A DNA stretch of 64,000 nt from Mesodorylaimus sp. YZB2_4. Lineage: Eukaryota; Nematoda; Enoplea; Dorylaimida; Dorylaimidae. The notes below the pieces were generated by a model. That model was not told the origin of the DNA and made no database searches. It worked only from the letters and a program-made list of their open reading frames with translations. Shown here one piece after another: positions 10,833 to 23,068 of this stretch; within the stretch, counting starts at the first letter, position 1, and each line of letters starts with the position of its first letter. The position numbers were made by a program, and so were the translations under genes. The stretch covers positions 62,001 through 126,000 of the forward strand of contig JASANH010000652.1 in assembly GCA_030248295.1 (NCBI GenBank), in the 5' to 3' direction.

Positions 10833-11994
10833 GGATCTTTAATGTGTTTTTCGAATGCTATGGTGCATACACGACCTAAACACTAGGCCCGTGTGCAAGA
10901 CTGTAGGGTGCCTAGAAGACATCTAAGCTACGAAGACCCGTTTTCAAGGCGGATATGTAAATTGTGGAATCTAATTTCTGTCTTTTCTTAGTTCTTCATC
11001 AAATCGTTGGAGAAAGCGATATGGCCAGATCGAGTGGGCGCCAGGATGTTGACGTGGATAGCCTTGGGAATATAGAGGGCTTCTTCCGACCACATCCTCC
11101 TTCGAGTCCTTTGACGTGTTCATATCGTGCTGGGCCTAACTATCGTTAAACTGATACGGTCAAATGAAATCGGGAGGGGGGGTGCCATTAGGAATTTAGC
11201 TTCCGGTCTCGATTTCATGATCTAGGCTCAATGCTCGACGGGCTAGTCTCGAGGCTAGTCATAGGTCGATTAGAGGCCGCCTCCGTTGTGCCCTAGACTC
11301 CGTGCAACACGTAGGAGTATATTAGCCTCGAGTCGAATAGCCATATCACCTGCTTGGGATCTATATAGAGTCTGAAATGTAATAATCTAGCTTACTGGCA
11401 TGGCGGACGGTTTGGCGCAGTATGTGTGTCGGAGTGCAGTACGCCATCGTCCAGTAGCTGTGCTTTGGAGGTGGGAGCAATAGTCCACTCGTTTGGCTGG
11501 CCGTAATGCTCACTCAGACAGTAAGGCACGTGCTTGTAAGTGATTTGATTTTGTAGTGACGTCAATCAGCACGTCACTAGTCGATTCTGTGTCACTTTTA
11601 GCACGTCTCCATCTATCCATCCATCTATCCGTCCGTCCGTTTGACATTTTTGAATATCTCACGTCCGGTCAGGAAAACATCCTTTGTCTCATTTGTCCGA
11701 TGGCTTCTTACTTTGTCACTCAAACGAGTCCCGCCGCCAGTACATAAACGTGGTCTGGATTCTTCTCGCCTCAGTCGAGACGAGTGTCGAGTCGTGCAAG
11801 GGTTCAGGGACTGTTTGGGCAGGATGATCCTAGGAGACGTGATCAGCAGGGGTTAGCTTAGTCGGCTTATACGTCATAGCTAATCCCGGCCAGCCCCTTA
11901 TCAGTCCTATCACGCAACAGCACTGTATCATTTCTTGTTTGTGTTGCTTCAGACGCGTAGACGCATTGTCGAGTCGACTTCGACTTGGTCAACG
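10833..11994. other. Intergenic, no gene seen
   Basis: No supported frame. A short (ATCC/GTCC)n tract lies near 11610-11642. Confidence 0.4.
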
Positions 11995-13175
11995 ATGGTT
12001 TCAATATTCGGTTCGAACATGCCCCTACTCGTCGCCCTGGTCCTTTTGTCAATTGGTAAGTCTCTCGCGAGGGGTGAGTCTGTTCAGGACATGAACAGCA
12101 CCCTAGGGCTGGCTAATGCTTTCATAACTCGTGCAGTGTAAAGTGGCAAAAGTATGGTGTAGGGGTCAGGGCAATGTTATCCAATGTTTTATGCCCGCTT
12201 AGCACTGATCGTGAGGGTGAGTGTTCAGGACATAGACATGCACAGCGCAGGAGGCCACCCTTGCTCGAGCCCCTGGTCAGTTCTAATGCACCCTAGGGCA
12301 GGCTAATGCTTTCATAACTCGCGCAGTGTAAAGTGGTAACAGTATGGTGTAAGGGATCAGGGCAATGTTATCCAATGTTGGGATGGCCGTGCCCTCTGGC
12401 TGTGAGTGATTATGCGTGCTCTAGTGGATGAGCGGATATAGAATATGACGAATGCAGGATGTGAGCTTATTACAAACACCTCATGACCTCATTCCTCATT
12501 AGCCATTTCCGCGCAGGAAGAGACAGCATTCAATTAGTGCCGGGTTGTTTAGTGCGTGCATGAAATGCTACCAGAAAGGGCTGTCACATCCGGCCCGTGG
12601 CCACTCCTCTCAACAAGCATATGTCATCCTCTCGGCGTTACCCCTTCAAACTCACAGCAAGGCCTACGCTCGTCCAACTCGGCTCTATTCCCTCCATCGC
12701 TCGCATCAATTACACAATTAGAAAAGCAAATTAATGCAAAATGCTTGCTTTATATTCCATGCTATTGATCGTGGAATTGACCATTTTAGTCACGGGCAAC
12801 AGGGCGATGCGAAAAAAGTAGACAGCTAGAGAATGGCATGCACACGTGCTGGTTCGATACCCACCAAGGCCTACAGTTTTGTACCCAGTTTCCTTTTCAG
12901 CTCTCACAGCCCAGGCTCGCTCGACCTACTGCACTGAAGCCGAAGCACTGGAATCGCCGTGCCAATGCTGTCGAGTACGATGTTGGTACGACGTGCAGCA
13001 AGAAGCATCTAAAGCTCTCGGTCACATCCCCGGAGTGGCTGGTGATGAGGAAGCCATTGAAACACTACTCGCTATCAAGAGATGTGTGCGCGCCTCGTGC
13101 AAACTTGCGTGCCCAGCCCTAGCTCCCAAGTCGAGGTTATTCATGAGAGGATCCGAGGGTGCCAGTAGCCGTTAA
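11995..13175 (+). CDS. Small secreted Cys-rich protein, 111 aa
   Basis: Two exons, 11995-12055 and 12901-13175, joined in phase 1. The hydrophobic N-terminus (MPLLVALVLLSIG plus ALTAQA) is a signal peptide split by the intron. The mature chain begins near RSTYCTEAEALESPCQCC and has eight Cys: four in the first 25 residues and one soon after CRVRCW, then three in a C-terminal CVRASCKLAC motif. An even Cys count suggests four disulfides. I do not recognise the fold. The long intron contains a duplicated segment and a box-B fragment. It is the third secreted-protein gene in a row on this strand. Confidence 0.75.
12073..12380 (+). repeat. Imperfect tandem duplication inside the intron
   Basis: About 120 bp at 12073-12199 recurs at 12212-12380. 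Shared blocks include ggctaatgctttcataactc, gcagtgtaaagtgg, agtatggtgta and cagggcaatgttatccaatg. The second copy has about 45 extra bases near its start. Confidence 0.8.
12838..12875 (+). mobile_element. Box-B fragment of a tRNA-derived repeat
   Basis: GCTGGTTCGATACCCACC resembles the T-arm of the local SINEs. It ends about 25 nt before the splice acceptor of the 111-aa gene. Confidence 0.35.
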
Positions 13176-13561
13176 TGAAAGGAGAAATGTGAAAGTGATT
13201 GCTCAGAAGAGATGATATTCCCCTGACCAAGTTTGCCCCTTTAAACTACACTCGGCACGAAAACAGGTTCATGCAATCAAGAGCACGAGTCTTGATGACG
13301 GAGACAGGTAACATCCTGTCATCACACTCGCGTCATTGCACCATGTTTTCGACAGTGAGAATTAGATATAAGAGAAGATTACAAAGGCGAGGAATCCCGT
13401 AAATGAACATAGCAAAAAGGACTTTTAGCTAAATTAATCCAAAAATTCTTATGAAAACAAGCCTAAAACTATATTCAGCACACAAACACGTTATTCAAAT
13501 TTGATAAAGCGGGGTTAGTATAGAAAACATAATCACACAACGAGGCACCATTCGAAGCTCA

Positions 13562-16500
13562 CTAACGTTCCCTGTTCAATTCACCTGGTTTGAAAACAGC
13601 CGAAAATTTTTGCACGCGACGTCGTTTCGGAGCTCCGCCTGGAGCAGGCATCTGCTGAATATTACCAGCGCATATATCACTCAATGCTTGGTCCAAACTT
13701 TTCGTCGATGACACGTTCGATGTTGGCGAGCAAGCGCTTTTTGGCGAGGCTAAAAATAGATGCTACTGTACTGCGCTGACCTAATGTTTTCGACGCCAAA
13801 TTGATTAGGGCCTGCTGTTTAATCGGACACACCCAGCCAAGTTTGATTCCCGCCAGATACGACTCTTTTACAAGCGGTGTACAGAAGATGTGTAGGTTAT
13901 CCTGCCTTATTCTTATCGAACAGAGTCCGATCGCCCACTCGGAAATCCATCATATCTCAGCTGGCCCATAATATCGAAAGCCTCAAGCCAAAAGTAGAGC
14001 GCGCATGGGATGCCATCCTACTTACCAAGAGCCTTCTTAGCTTCTTGTTTTTCTTTCTGTTTTGCCTGCCGTTCGGCTAATTGACGACGACGTTGAACCT
14101 CGACTTTTGCATTTTCCACTTTCTGAATCAAGTCGCAAAAGAAATTGAGTAAAGTTTCCAATGCCATCGTATCTTCCATATAATACTGTTGCAAATCACG
14201 AGCCGATGATTGCACTTCATCAAATTGTTTTTGCAAAGTTTCAATGTGAGAATCAGCTTTCTAAAAATCATAGAACCTGCAAAATTTTAGATTTATTTTA
14301 AATTTTCAACAAATTCGCACCTCAAGTTGTTTTTCAGCCGTTTTATTTAAATCTTCGCTATTCAATTGTTCCACTTTCGCCTTGATTCCATTCACTTTCG
14401 CTTTAAGCGAATTAAATTCCGCCATCAGATTATTCAGAGGTTGCCTAAAACATAACCCTTCCATCCGTTCTTCACGTACTCCTCATCCCATCTCTTACTT
14501 GGCAGCTTCTTTAAGAATCTCCAATTCCTTCACGAAATTCAACAGTCCATTGTTCAATGTCAAGGCATTGTCCACCAGGAAATGCAAAAGAGACACAGCC
14601 GGTGTACTCGTCGATTTCGTGTCCAACACGCTCGAAAGACTTGACAAACGAAAACCGCACACAATACTTTTCGCCGAATTCTAAAATGAAACTCTTACAT
14701 GTCAGGTCAAAGTGCAAAGCTCATCGTTTTTGAGCGAAGCTCTTCACTCATTCATGGGCTGCCAGCATCTAACTCTCGTCCCCACTGGGTGGGTGTCAGC
14801 TGGGAGTACCTTCGACAGTGAGTCCGCACAGCCAGGTCTGCACAGTCAGCTTTGGGTCTACCTACGGACAAACCGACCTGGGCAGGGGATAGAGCCTGGG
14901 ACTAGCCGAGCTGAGCACCAAGTCTAAATGGGTGTGGCAGGGACGCGCTATCGTGCTGAGAATTTGGACTATTACTGGTGGGAAGTAGGGAAAGCAAGAT
15001 TCGCGTGGTCAGCGGTCAAAGACGAGCTGCACTTTTTTGAAATATATTTTGTGCAAGGTACACCTGAGCATCAAAGTGGCGGGCCTTCGAATCTTGCTTT
15101 CACTACTTTTAACCTGTAATTATTCAAATCCCAGCGCCATAGTTAGGCTGCATTCATGCTTCCTTGTCAGTACGCGCAGTAAAATCCTTAATTCACCTGA
15201 GGTCCAAACTGGGCGATGTAGGGCTTGCCAGGCTCAACCCAGGAACAGCCCCAGTCCCACTAGCCAACGCACCACAAAGGCCGTATTAGACTCTCGATTC
15301 AGCAGTAGACGGGGTTGTGACAGACCTGAACCCAAAGTGCTTACAGAGTAGTTCAAACCAACTACTCAAGACCAGCCCTCAACCGATGCCTGCAAGCCAA
15401 ACCACTCATTCGACCTCGACTTCGCCCTCATGGTCAGTCTCGTGCCTGGCCCTGACTAGGAGAGGCAGATCGGTTTCCTGAACAGTGCATTGATAGGTGC
15501 AGATAGAAGTATCCGCGCCTATTACACAAGGAGTCTCCTTGGAAGCAGGATCTCAGAAACTTGCCAAAAAATTACAGATAGGAATGCTGTGCCTGCTATG
15601 CCTCCAAATCCCAGGCGTAGCTGTCCCTAGCTCTCCTCCGCTAGCTTACCGAATTCAAGTAATTTCCAGTATCCAAAACGAAGCGAAGGAATTTTGTGAT
15701 CGACTGATTCGTACGCAAATCTTTGCATGCTTTGATCAACAGGCCCACCGATTTGCTCAGATCGTTCACCTGAAATCGATTGATTTGTTTCGAAATTGCA
15801 TTAATTTGTTCTAGCGAGCGTAATATTCTCTAATCGCCAGCAAAATCGATCATGGTAGAAGGTTTTGGTTTTTTCTTTCCTATGCTGCGCTATTCTGGCT
15901 CCAATTTAAATGGTTAAAGGGACGTTTGGTCACTAAGATAGAACAGTGTACCACCAATATACGCATCAAATATGTACAAGTACAGTACAAGTGCCACCCG
16001 CAGACCCTGTGCCCACCAACAATGCAATACAGCAAGCACACCAGCATCGACCGATGCCCCTCAGTCTGGATTCCGATCCGACCTAACCAGCCCGCCTTGA
16101 CGTATGTGACGCCAAGCCTTCACCAACATGCTGTCCTATGTGTCACTGTCCAATCAGGCGACGTAGCAGGGACTCAGGGGAACTCGTGTCATGTCCTACT
16201 TTATCCATGGCCAAGCACCACTTGAGGGCCAAGGAACACATAGATTGGCGAACATTTTGTACCGAGGCGGGAGTCGAACCCTCCTCTGTAAGTGCGCACC
16301 CAGCGTGAGAGGCAGGCGCATTAACCCGCTAGGCCACGACCCGGGCCAGCGCCTACAAATAGGATTCAATTCCAAAGTTCCAGCAGGCCGATCCACCCCT
16401 CAAATCTGAATCGGTGGATGCTGTCCACCCACATCGCATACCTTCTCTTCCAGCGAATACCCGAAATCCAATAGCTCCAATCGAGTCGGATATGTTACAT

Positions 16501-19500
16501 CCAAACAACACAATCGAAAAAACTTTTCTTCTTCATCCAAAAGCGCCAGATCACCGTCAAAATTTTTGAAAGTTTCACGCTAAAAATGGAAGAATCAGTC
16601 AATTTATACAAAAGAAGACTTCAATCATACTTCTTCGTCCGTTGGCAAAATACCCAACAAGCCGCGCACCCTCTCCGGCGTCAAACGAGTCACATTGCCT
16701 TTTATTACGAAACCGAATACTTCCTGGGGAGTAGCATTTCGAAACTGAGCCAATTGCAATCCCAATCGCAATTTCCGTTTTTCATCCAGCAATGTGACCT
16801 TGAAAAACCAAATAGACATGGAGGACCTGGAGGAGGTGGCCCCCAGGGGGGAGGGGCGGGGAGGAGGCGGCGGTGGTCCACCAAATTTCAGAGACAGCGG
16901 GGGATGTGAATGAGAACATACCTTTGGCGCCTTGGCAGCTTGGGACACGGTAGAAGCTGTCGGAGACTGACCACCTTTCGAACCGTCGCTCGATGGACCC
17001 GCCGTCGCAGAAAAGAGACTTTCCAACTAAAAGCAGAAAAGGGACATCTTGTACAGTAGCCGAAAGAAAGTACTCCAGTACATACCTGTTCGAAATACTC
17101 CGCTTTCGGTACCATGTCCACACTGCTCTTCCACACGTTCTCACCTAAATGAACCACACGTCAAACGGGTCTGTGCATGAAAGAGCGAACTTACGTTGTT
17201 GGACGACGAATGGCTGGATGGCAGTCCAATGCACCAATCGCGTGTTCCGAGCCTTTGTTCGCGGGAACGTCTTGTATCGGTCTGGCACTTCGACAGTTGG
17301 CCTCGGCATACCGAACATTGGTAAGGCTGATGGAGGCGGGGGTGGGCCGCCTATCTTGCCACCAATCAGCGGAGGAGGTGGTGGGCAACCGCCAGGTGCA
17401 GGCGGGGGAAGAGGCGGAGGGGGTGGAGGTGGCGGCGGCCCACCAAATTTCCCACCAGGAGGTGGCGGTGGTGGCGGCGGCGGCGGCCCACCAAATTTCC
17501 CTCCAGGAGGTGGCGGAGGAGGTGGTGGTGGAGGCGGCGGCGGCCCACCAAAGTTCCCTCCAGGAGGTGGCGGAGGAGGTGGTGGTGGAGGCGGCGGCGG
17601 CCCACCAAAGTTCCCTCCAGGAGGTGGCGGAGGAGGTGGTGGTGGAGGCGGCGGCGGCCCACCAAAGTTCCCACCAGGAGGTGGTGGAGGAGGTGGCGGT
17701 GGTCCACCAAATTTCCCGCCAGAAGGTGGCGGCGGCGGGGGAGGTGGAGGTGGTGGCGGGGAAACCGAGCTGAGTGGCCCAGATGTCGGTGGTGATGGCG
17801 GCAATGGCGGCGGCGGTGGTGGTGGTGGCGCCGGAGGTGGACCACTGGATGCTGGAACAGGCGGCGGCGATGGGGGAATAATCAATTTCAGTGGCGTTAA
17901 AGAAGGTCCTTTCAATGGTCGCTTTGAAACTGACGGTGCCGGCAACTGCGCCATAGGCGGTGGGGGCGGCGGCGGCGGTGGAGGCGAAGGAGTCGCAGCA
18001 ATTGCCGTAACCACTGGCGAAGCCGTTTTATCGCTGGACGTCGACGACGGACTGCCTTCCACGTACGGCAAGGCTTTGGCAGACGAAGGCGTATCCACTG
18101 GCGTTGGGGCAATGCTAGATGACGCGGCTACCTTGGAACTCGCCTGGCTAACTGGCACCTTCGAACCATCCAAATTCAAATTCCTTTTGACTGTTGCGCT
18201 GGCTCTGCTGCCCTCTTTTCCATTCATCATCGTTCCAGCCTTCTTTGGCGAACTGGGTCTCGTGACGCTTTTCAGTTCTAATCCATTGAATGGACCAGGA
18301 CGGCGAGGAACTGCGGGCGATACCACTGGCGACTTGATCGAATGCACCTGCTTGATTCCGGCACTGGGGGACAACGAATTATGCCTCTTGACCCCGCTGG
18401 GAACTGCCAATTTGCCCGGCGACGATGTCCCAGTCGCAGTCGATTTTCGACTCGGTGACGGCGATGGTTGAACACTCGGCGATGGACTCTTGCCATCTTC
18501 GCTGGCACCACCACTCATCGTACGCAATCGATTACGTAATCGTTCATAAAATGATTTCTTCTTGACCAAAGTCGCATGCTGACTGGGTGTTTGACAAGCA
18601 GCATCCGAATACTTCTTGTTCGACTTCAAACTACTCACGGCCGATATCAATCGTTCCACGCTCGAATCGTCCGCCTCGACCATTCCCACAACAGAGCACA
18701 CGAACTCTGCAATCTGATCCCATATCAGTTCGCTGAAACCAATAAAAATGCGCCATTTGAACATTTTACATACAAAATTTCAGAAAGTAAAAGGGAGCTG
18801 CCTACTAGACCGAGCCCACTCTTCAATGTGCAGGCAGCTAAAGGCTGTCAGTGGCAAGGGTGTAAAGAGACTCGCCTGGAAATTTGCATGGAGCCATCAG
18901 CTGAGAGCGTCACCAGTCAGGGTGATGTTTCAGCCACGGACTAGGTCACAGGACTTGGTTGGATGCGGGTGGTGCAGAAGCTCTAGGTCACTCCGGCTAG
19001 GACCCAGACGTGCTACCAGCGTCAGCCTGCCGATCGAGAGGACCTCGGCTTGAACCCAGCGACCCAATGAACCATGCTTACTAGCCGCCACTGCCCATCT
19101 ACAGTTTGAAACCTTGGAACAGCAGGTGCCACTTTGGCGGGGAGATCAGACCCGCCCGCCTTGACCCCATTAGACTGCCCACAGGGGCTTTGACAAGTGC
19201 GAAGTAGCTTTTAGGCTTAGTTCTCTTACCTGCGGCGTTTCTTCTGATCCAAAATAGCCAGATGTTTCAATATAGATAAGAATTTTTCCATTTGCGGCGA
19301 GTTATCTATCTGAAAAAAGGAATATATCTCAGACTTAATGCGGATTCGAGAAAAATGTGCAAGGATTTACATTTGTCAATATGGCCTCGACCAAACTGAA
19401 ATAACTGCTGTTGGTCGAGTCAGCCATTTCTAGTCGTTCGGCTGCGTCCGTATCTTCTTCATCCTTTCCGATCAATCGATCGAACACACCGATCTGGATT

Positions 19501-21583
19501 AGCAGGCCGTCGTTGCTGCACGCTTGTTTCCATAACGATGGCATGACATCGGCAAAACCAACGACTGCAACAAAATCGATGATAAACTGATCTGATCAGG
19601 CAGATATCGATGCGCAGATCAGAGCAGAGAGATACTGATTAAAAACTGGTCATAAATCGATGAGAAAATGATCAGATAGATATCGATTAGAAACTGATCA
19701 GATCAGACAGACATCGATAATAAACTGATCGGATGATAGATATTGAAGAGAAACTAATCTGGTCAGACAGATATCGATAAAGGAAGTGATCATATCCGAA
19801 GATATCGATTTGAAACTGATCAGAAATCGATGATAAAGAGTCGATGCTGTTTAAATTACCAATAGATTGACTTACGAAAGAACTCCTTTATCATCAGATC
19901 ACGTTCGTCAGCATCGAGCGCCCTAGCGATCAGGCAGTTAATAAAGGCTAAAACATTAGCTCGATAATCTGGATCGGCATCGCTGCGTAATTCATCGACC
20001 AAGAACTCAGTCCAACGTTTTCCAAATGATGACTAATATGAAAAAAGCACATTTTCCATGCAAAATTATAAGTTACTAATTTTTTACCTGAGATTTTTTC
20101 AAGGCTTGCACAGTGGCTTCGTGGCCTTCGTTCGACGCGTATGTAACTGCGGCCAATAACTGCATAACATTGGAACGAACGACGACTTTCTCTGAGCTTA
20201 AACCTAAAAGTCAAAGTCTAAGTGTTGTAGAAAACCTACGAAAAACGCGCGTCTTACTTTGCGCAAGCTTTTCGATGTATTCTGTGCGTAAGATAAATTT
20301 TTCGACAGCTCGTTCGTTTTTCATGACAGCTTTGATACATTCGATGCAGTACAAGGGTAGCAGCAATGTGGACAGTTGCGCGTCGGTCATGTTGATGCTG
20401 GTGAGTTCTTCCAACATTTCGAACAGTACGTCCAAACCGCCCAGATCGAAGAATGCCTGCAATAATAGCAGAGGATCCAGACCCGCAACCAGGATGAGGA
20501 GCAAGCCAGACTGCCCCATGGTAAGGGACAGCCCTCCAAGCTCACAATCAGTGATTTCCCCCCGGACTCGCATGGAGCCCAGGGTGCCCATTGTGTGGGC
20601 ACAGGAGACTCCCTCCTGAGCTGGAAAAGGCTGTCAAGGGGTCCATCCTATCCAGCGGGTTGATTTATCGTGCACAGATTTATCGTGCAAAATGGCTAAA
20701 AAAACTTTTCGCCAAGAAATTCAAAATTTGTGATGGCGGGAAGATTTGAAAATTCAGGATTAAAGTCTCCTACACTTGTCTGCCTCTCATACCTCAATCC
20801 AATCAGCATCGGCCTCGGCGATTCGTTTTTTGACAGCCAAATAATTTTTCGATCTGGGCTTTCGTAACATGTCGATACATTGATCGGGCGTGACCACATC
20901 CATGGCCGAGATGGTCGGGCTAGGGGGCTGACTACTGGTCGGACTTTCGCACAACGCTGATGAAGATAAATCTGTTGTGCCTAGACTCGAAGAATCGCTG
21001 CTCACATCCGTGCTCGATCGAACCTTCCCTGGAAGAAGAGGGTAGGTTAACTGAGAAATATGATCCGCGAAGAGGAGCCACAAATCGATTGGTAAGTGGT
21101 CACTAATCGAAAAATCGATTGATATGGTCACGATTAACCAATGACCACTGGGATCGTTCAATGACGATTAGTCAGGTCAAGATTGATCACGGATCGTATC
21201 GAGATCAAACTCGATCAATAAATTTATCAAACTGTAGACTATCGTTGATTACGCCAAAATTGATAATCGATCGCACCAAAGTCGAGATCGATCAGTGATC
21301 GCGAGGAGGTCAAGAGATTACTATGGACTTCGTATGCAGATACAGAGATACCACAATGGATGACTCCACACAGCTCCTTCCAACCCTTCCGCGTCCCCTC
21401 GCATCGAAACGTACCTTTCAGTCGTTCCCACAACGAAGCACTACTGGGCGTATTGATTATCGATTTCGGTCGTTGCATATCGATTAGACTAGTTTTCGGT
21501 CTCATTGACACGGATGCAGATTTCGGTGCCGTCTCGCTACGATTTTTATCCGGAGGAGGCTTGCCACTCGAACTGGACGACAT
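13562..21583 (-). CDS. INF2-type formin (DID-FH1-FH2-DAD), 1355 aa
   Basis: Seventeen exons, minus strand: 21583-21415, 21028-20793, 20456-20258, 20203-20088, 20032-19876, 19564-19371, 19309-19230, 18732-17195, 17144-17086, 17026-16922, 16798-16631, 16579-16442, 15829-15650, 14680-14499, 14444-14321, 14260-14026, 13749-13562; 4068 nt closing in frame. Formins nucleate and elongate linear actin. The DID (about residues 100-400) has TPDQCIDMLR, ADADWIEAFFDLGGLDVL and MQLLAAVTYASNEGHEATV, which align with INF2. FH1 (about 630-870) is a polyproline tract with GG[KN]FGG spacers. FH2 follows with RLVHWTAI, FKNFDGDLALLDEEEKFF, ACKDLRTNQSITKFL, VLDTGNYLN and CGFRLSSLS. A Lys/Glu helix and a DAD-like SLDQALSDICAGNIQ end the protein. 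Human INF2 is 1249 aa. Several introns host repeats. Confidence 0.92.
14735..14950 (-). mobile_element. SINE-related sequence in a formin intron
   Basis: The minus strand carries GCTGACTGTGCAGACCTGGC followed by TGTGCGGACTCACTGTCGA, matching the core of SINE subfamily 1. A degenerate T-arm lies on its 5' side. No tail or target duplication was found. Confidence 0.5.
16233..16355 (-). mobile_element. tRNA-derived SINE head (subfamily 4) in a formin intron
   Basis: The minus strand reads GGTCGTGGCCTAGCGGGTTA (box A), then CCTGCCTCTCACGCTGGGTG and GAGGGTTCGACTCCCGCC (box B). It looks like a tRNA with a long variable arm, but arm pairing is poor, so it is scored as SINE and not a tRNA gene. Relatives lie at 9395-9465 (+) and 32958-33055 (-). 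Confidence 0.7.
17430..17720 (-). repeat. 57-bp tandem repeat coding the FH1 proline tract
   Basis: A unit of about 57 nt (19 residues: GGNFGG followed by 13 Pro) repeats, with near-identical copies starting at 17544, 17601 and 17658 (+ coordinates) and shorter variants on both sides. Every change keeps the frame. Confidence 0.85.
18935..19080 (-). mobile_element. tRNA-like repeat fragment in a formin intron
   Basis: The minus strand has GCTGGGTTCAAGCCGAGG as a degenerate box B followed by GATCGGCAGGCTGACGCTGG. Limits are approximate. Confidence 0.4.
19570..19845. repeat. Degenerate ATCGAT/TGATCA-rich tandem repeat in a formin intron
   Basis: A loose unit of 35-40 bp, built from aaactgatcagatcagacag and agatatcgat, recurs about seven times in the intron between exons 5 and 6 of the formin. 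Copies have drifted, but each keeps the palindromic cores. Confidence 0.75.
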
Positions 21584-23068
21584 TGTCGAAGATTCCAGTC
21601 GACTTCAAAAAGCGTAGAAAATGTCTAAAATCGAACAGATACACTACAATAAGTTAGAAACCCAAAAATTCGCAAGAATCGAAGAAAGTGTCAGCGCCAG
21701 AAGCCTTTCCCAAGACCACGTCATCAAACCGAGCTGCCGACCCAGCCGAGCAAGGAGTAAAGTGGCTGATGGCGTGGCGGTGAGATAATGCAAAGAACAT
21801 GCAAATGTGACATATTCATTCCCAGAGCACTGGACGAGGGGGGGGGGGGGGGGCAGAACTTGAAGGGATCAGCCGGCCATCAAAAGTGGTAGGACGCACA
21901 AAAAAGCGAACGCGGCGTGTCGATTAGTTCAAAACGGTTGCAAACCCGCCTCCCAAAAGAAAACATTCAAATAAAAGTTCCAAAATGAACTTGACGACTA
22001 TTGCGCTATAAACTCAGTCGTATACCTACGTAATCTAAACACAACAAAGATGGGAATGGGCGTAGTGAGAAGTAGGGTGTGCCCTTTAAGGCATGCCTTC
22101 CCACACGAGGTATGAATCAAAACTTGGTTCAATATGTTAATCCTATCCTTTTCGCTTTGCTGGCAAATGGCCGTTTACTATTCATAGTTGGAGCCTGGGC
22201 GAGAAGATTGGAAAATGCTCGACGTTCATAACTTTCGCGTTTAGTGAATGAAACACGGGCCAAGCACGCAGAGCGAAAGTGGCGAGATGATGCATGAGCT
22301 CGAGGTGAAAAAAACTTACTTTTTTCCTCGATTTTGCAGTAAAATAGTAATCGATATACCAAAAATTGATGAAGGAATATGCTACTATGAGCATAAGTTA
22401 GAACCGACCGCTCCCGACTAGAGCAGAAACGACAATGACTAAATCTGCGACTCAGGAGACAAAAAGTTCACTTTACAGTCTATTCTGCAAATGAAAAATC
22501 GGCATTTGTGTCTAATTTACCAAAAAATCGAATATGGATCGATATTCTTATTTGATTGTACTGAGGGTGTACTTGATGCATTTTTAAAAATACGATTCAA
22601 GTTTACCGCCTTTTCTGCTTACGTCATTTGAGTACTGTCCCAAATGTGCGCTTGAATGCGGCTTTGTGTCGTCTGCGTCTTACTGTAAGCGCCTTAAAAC
22701 AGGCCTCGTCGACGGGTACAGATAGGCGAGGGGCTCGTGTACACGAACGAGGCTAGGCGAATGGAATGATTCTGGCGTTGTTCGCCTTCGCGCGGGCGAC
22801 GGCAGCCCAGCCGCAGCCTTCATCGATCGCAAACGTTGTCGACGAGCGGTTGCCCAATGTCCCGGACTCGGCGTCTTTATTCTATACGACGAGTTTTAGG
22901 GTGAGGAGTTATTTTAACCACCTCATTTTTTCCTTCTCATACGAGACGTCAATATTCGTCCTTGAATTACGATCAGAATTTTCAAAAAGTCGTTTTAGAA
23001 GAAGAATTTTGTTAGTATTTTCGCTAAAAAGATTGATTCCGGACAGAAGAAACCATTAAACATCCGCT
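21584..23068. other. Divergent upstream region between formin and ACF1 genes
   Basis: About 1.5 kb separating two genes that point away from each other, so it should hold both promoters. A G16 run lies at 21838-21853. No TATA box at a useful distance was seen. An open frame from 22766 with a hydrophobic start has no domain and a splice-like end, and could only be a leader exon. Confidence 0.5.

Noticed and set aside
16270-16345. Possible functional tRNA gene (minus strand)
   Set aside because: Boxes A and B are present but acceptor and anticodon arms do not pair well, and related copies occur elsewhere as SINE heads.
17149-18471. Long + strand frame (440 codons) rich in Gly
   Set aside because: It is the antisense shadow of the formin FH1 exon; polyproline codons read as polyglycine on the other strand.
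22766-23059. 97-codon frame with hydrophobic start upstream of ACF1
   Set aside because: No domain; it runs into the leader of the ACF1 gene and reads through a splice-like gtgagg. At most a 5' leader exon.
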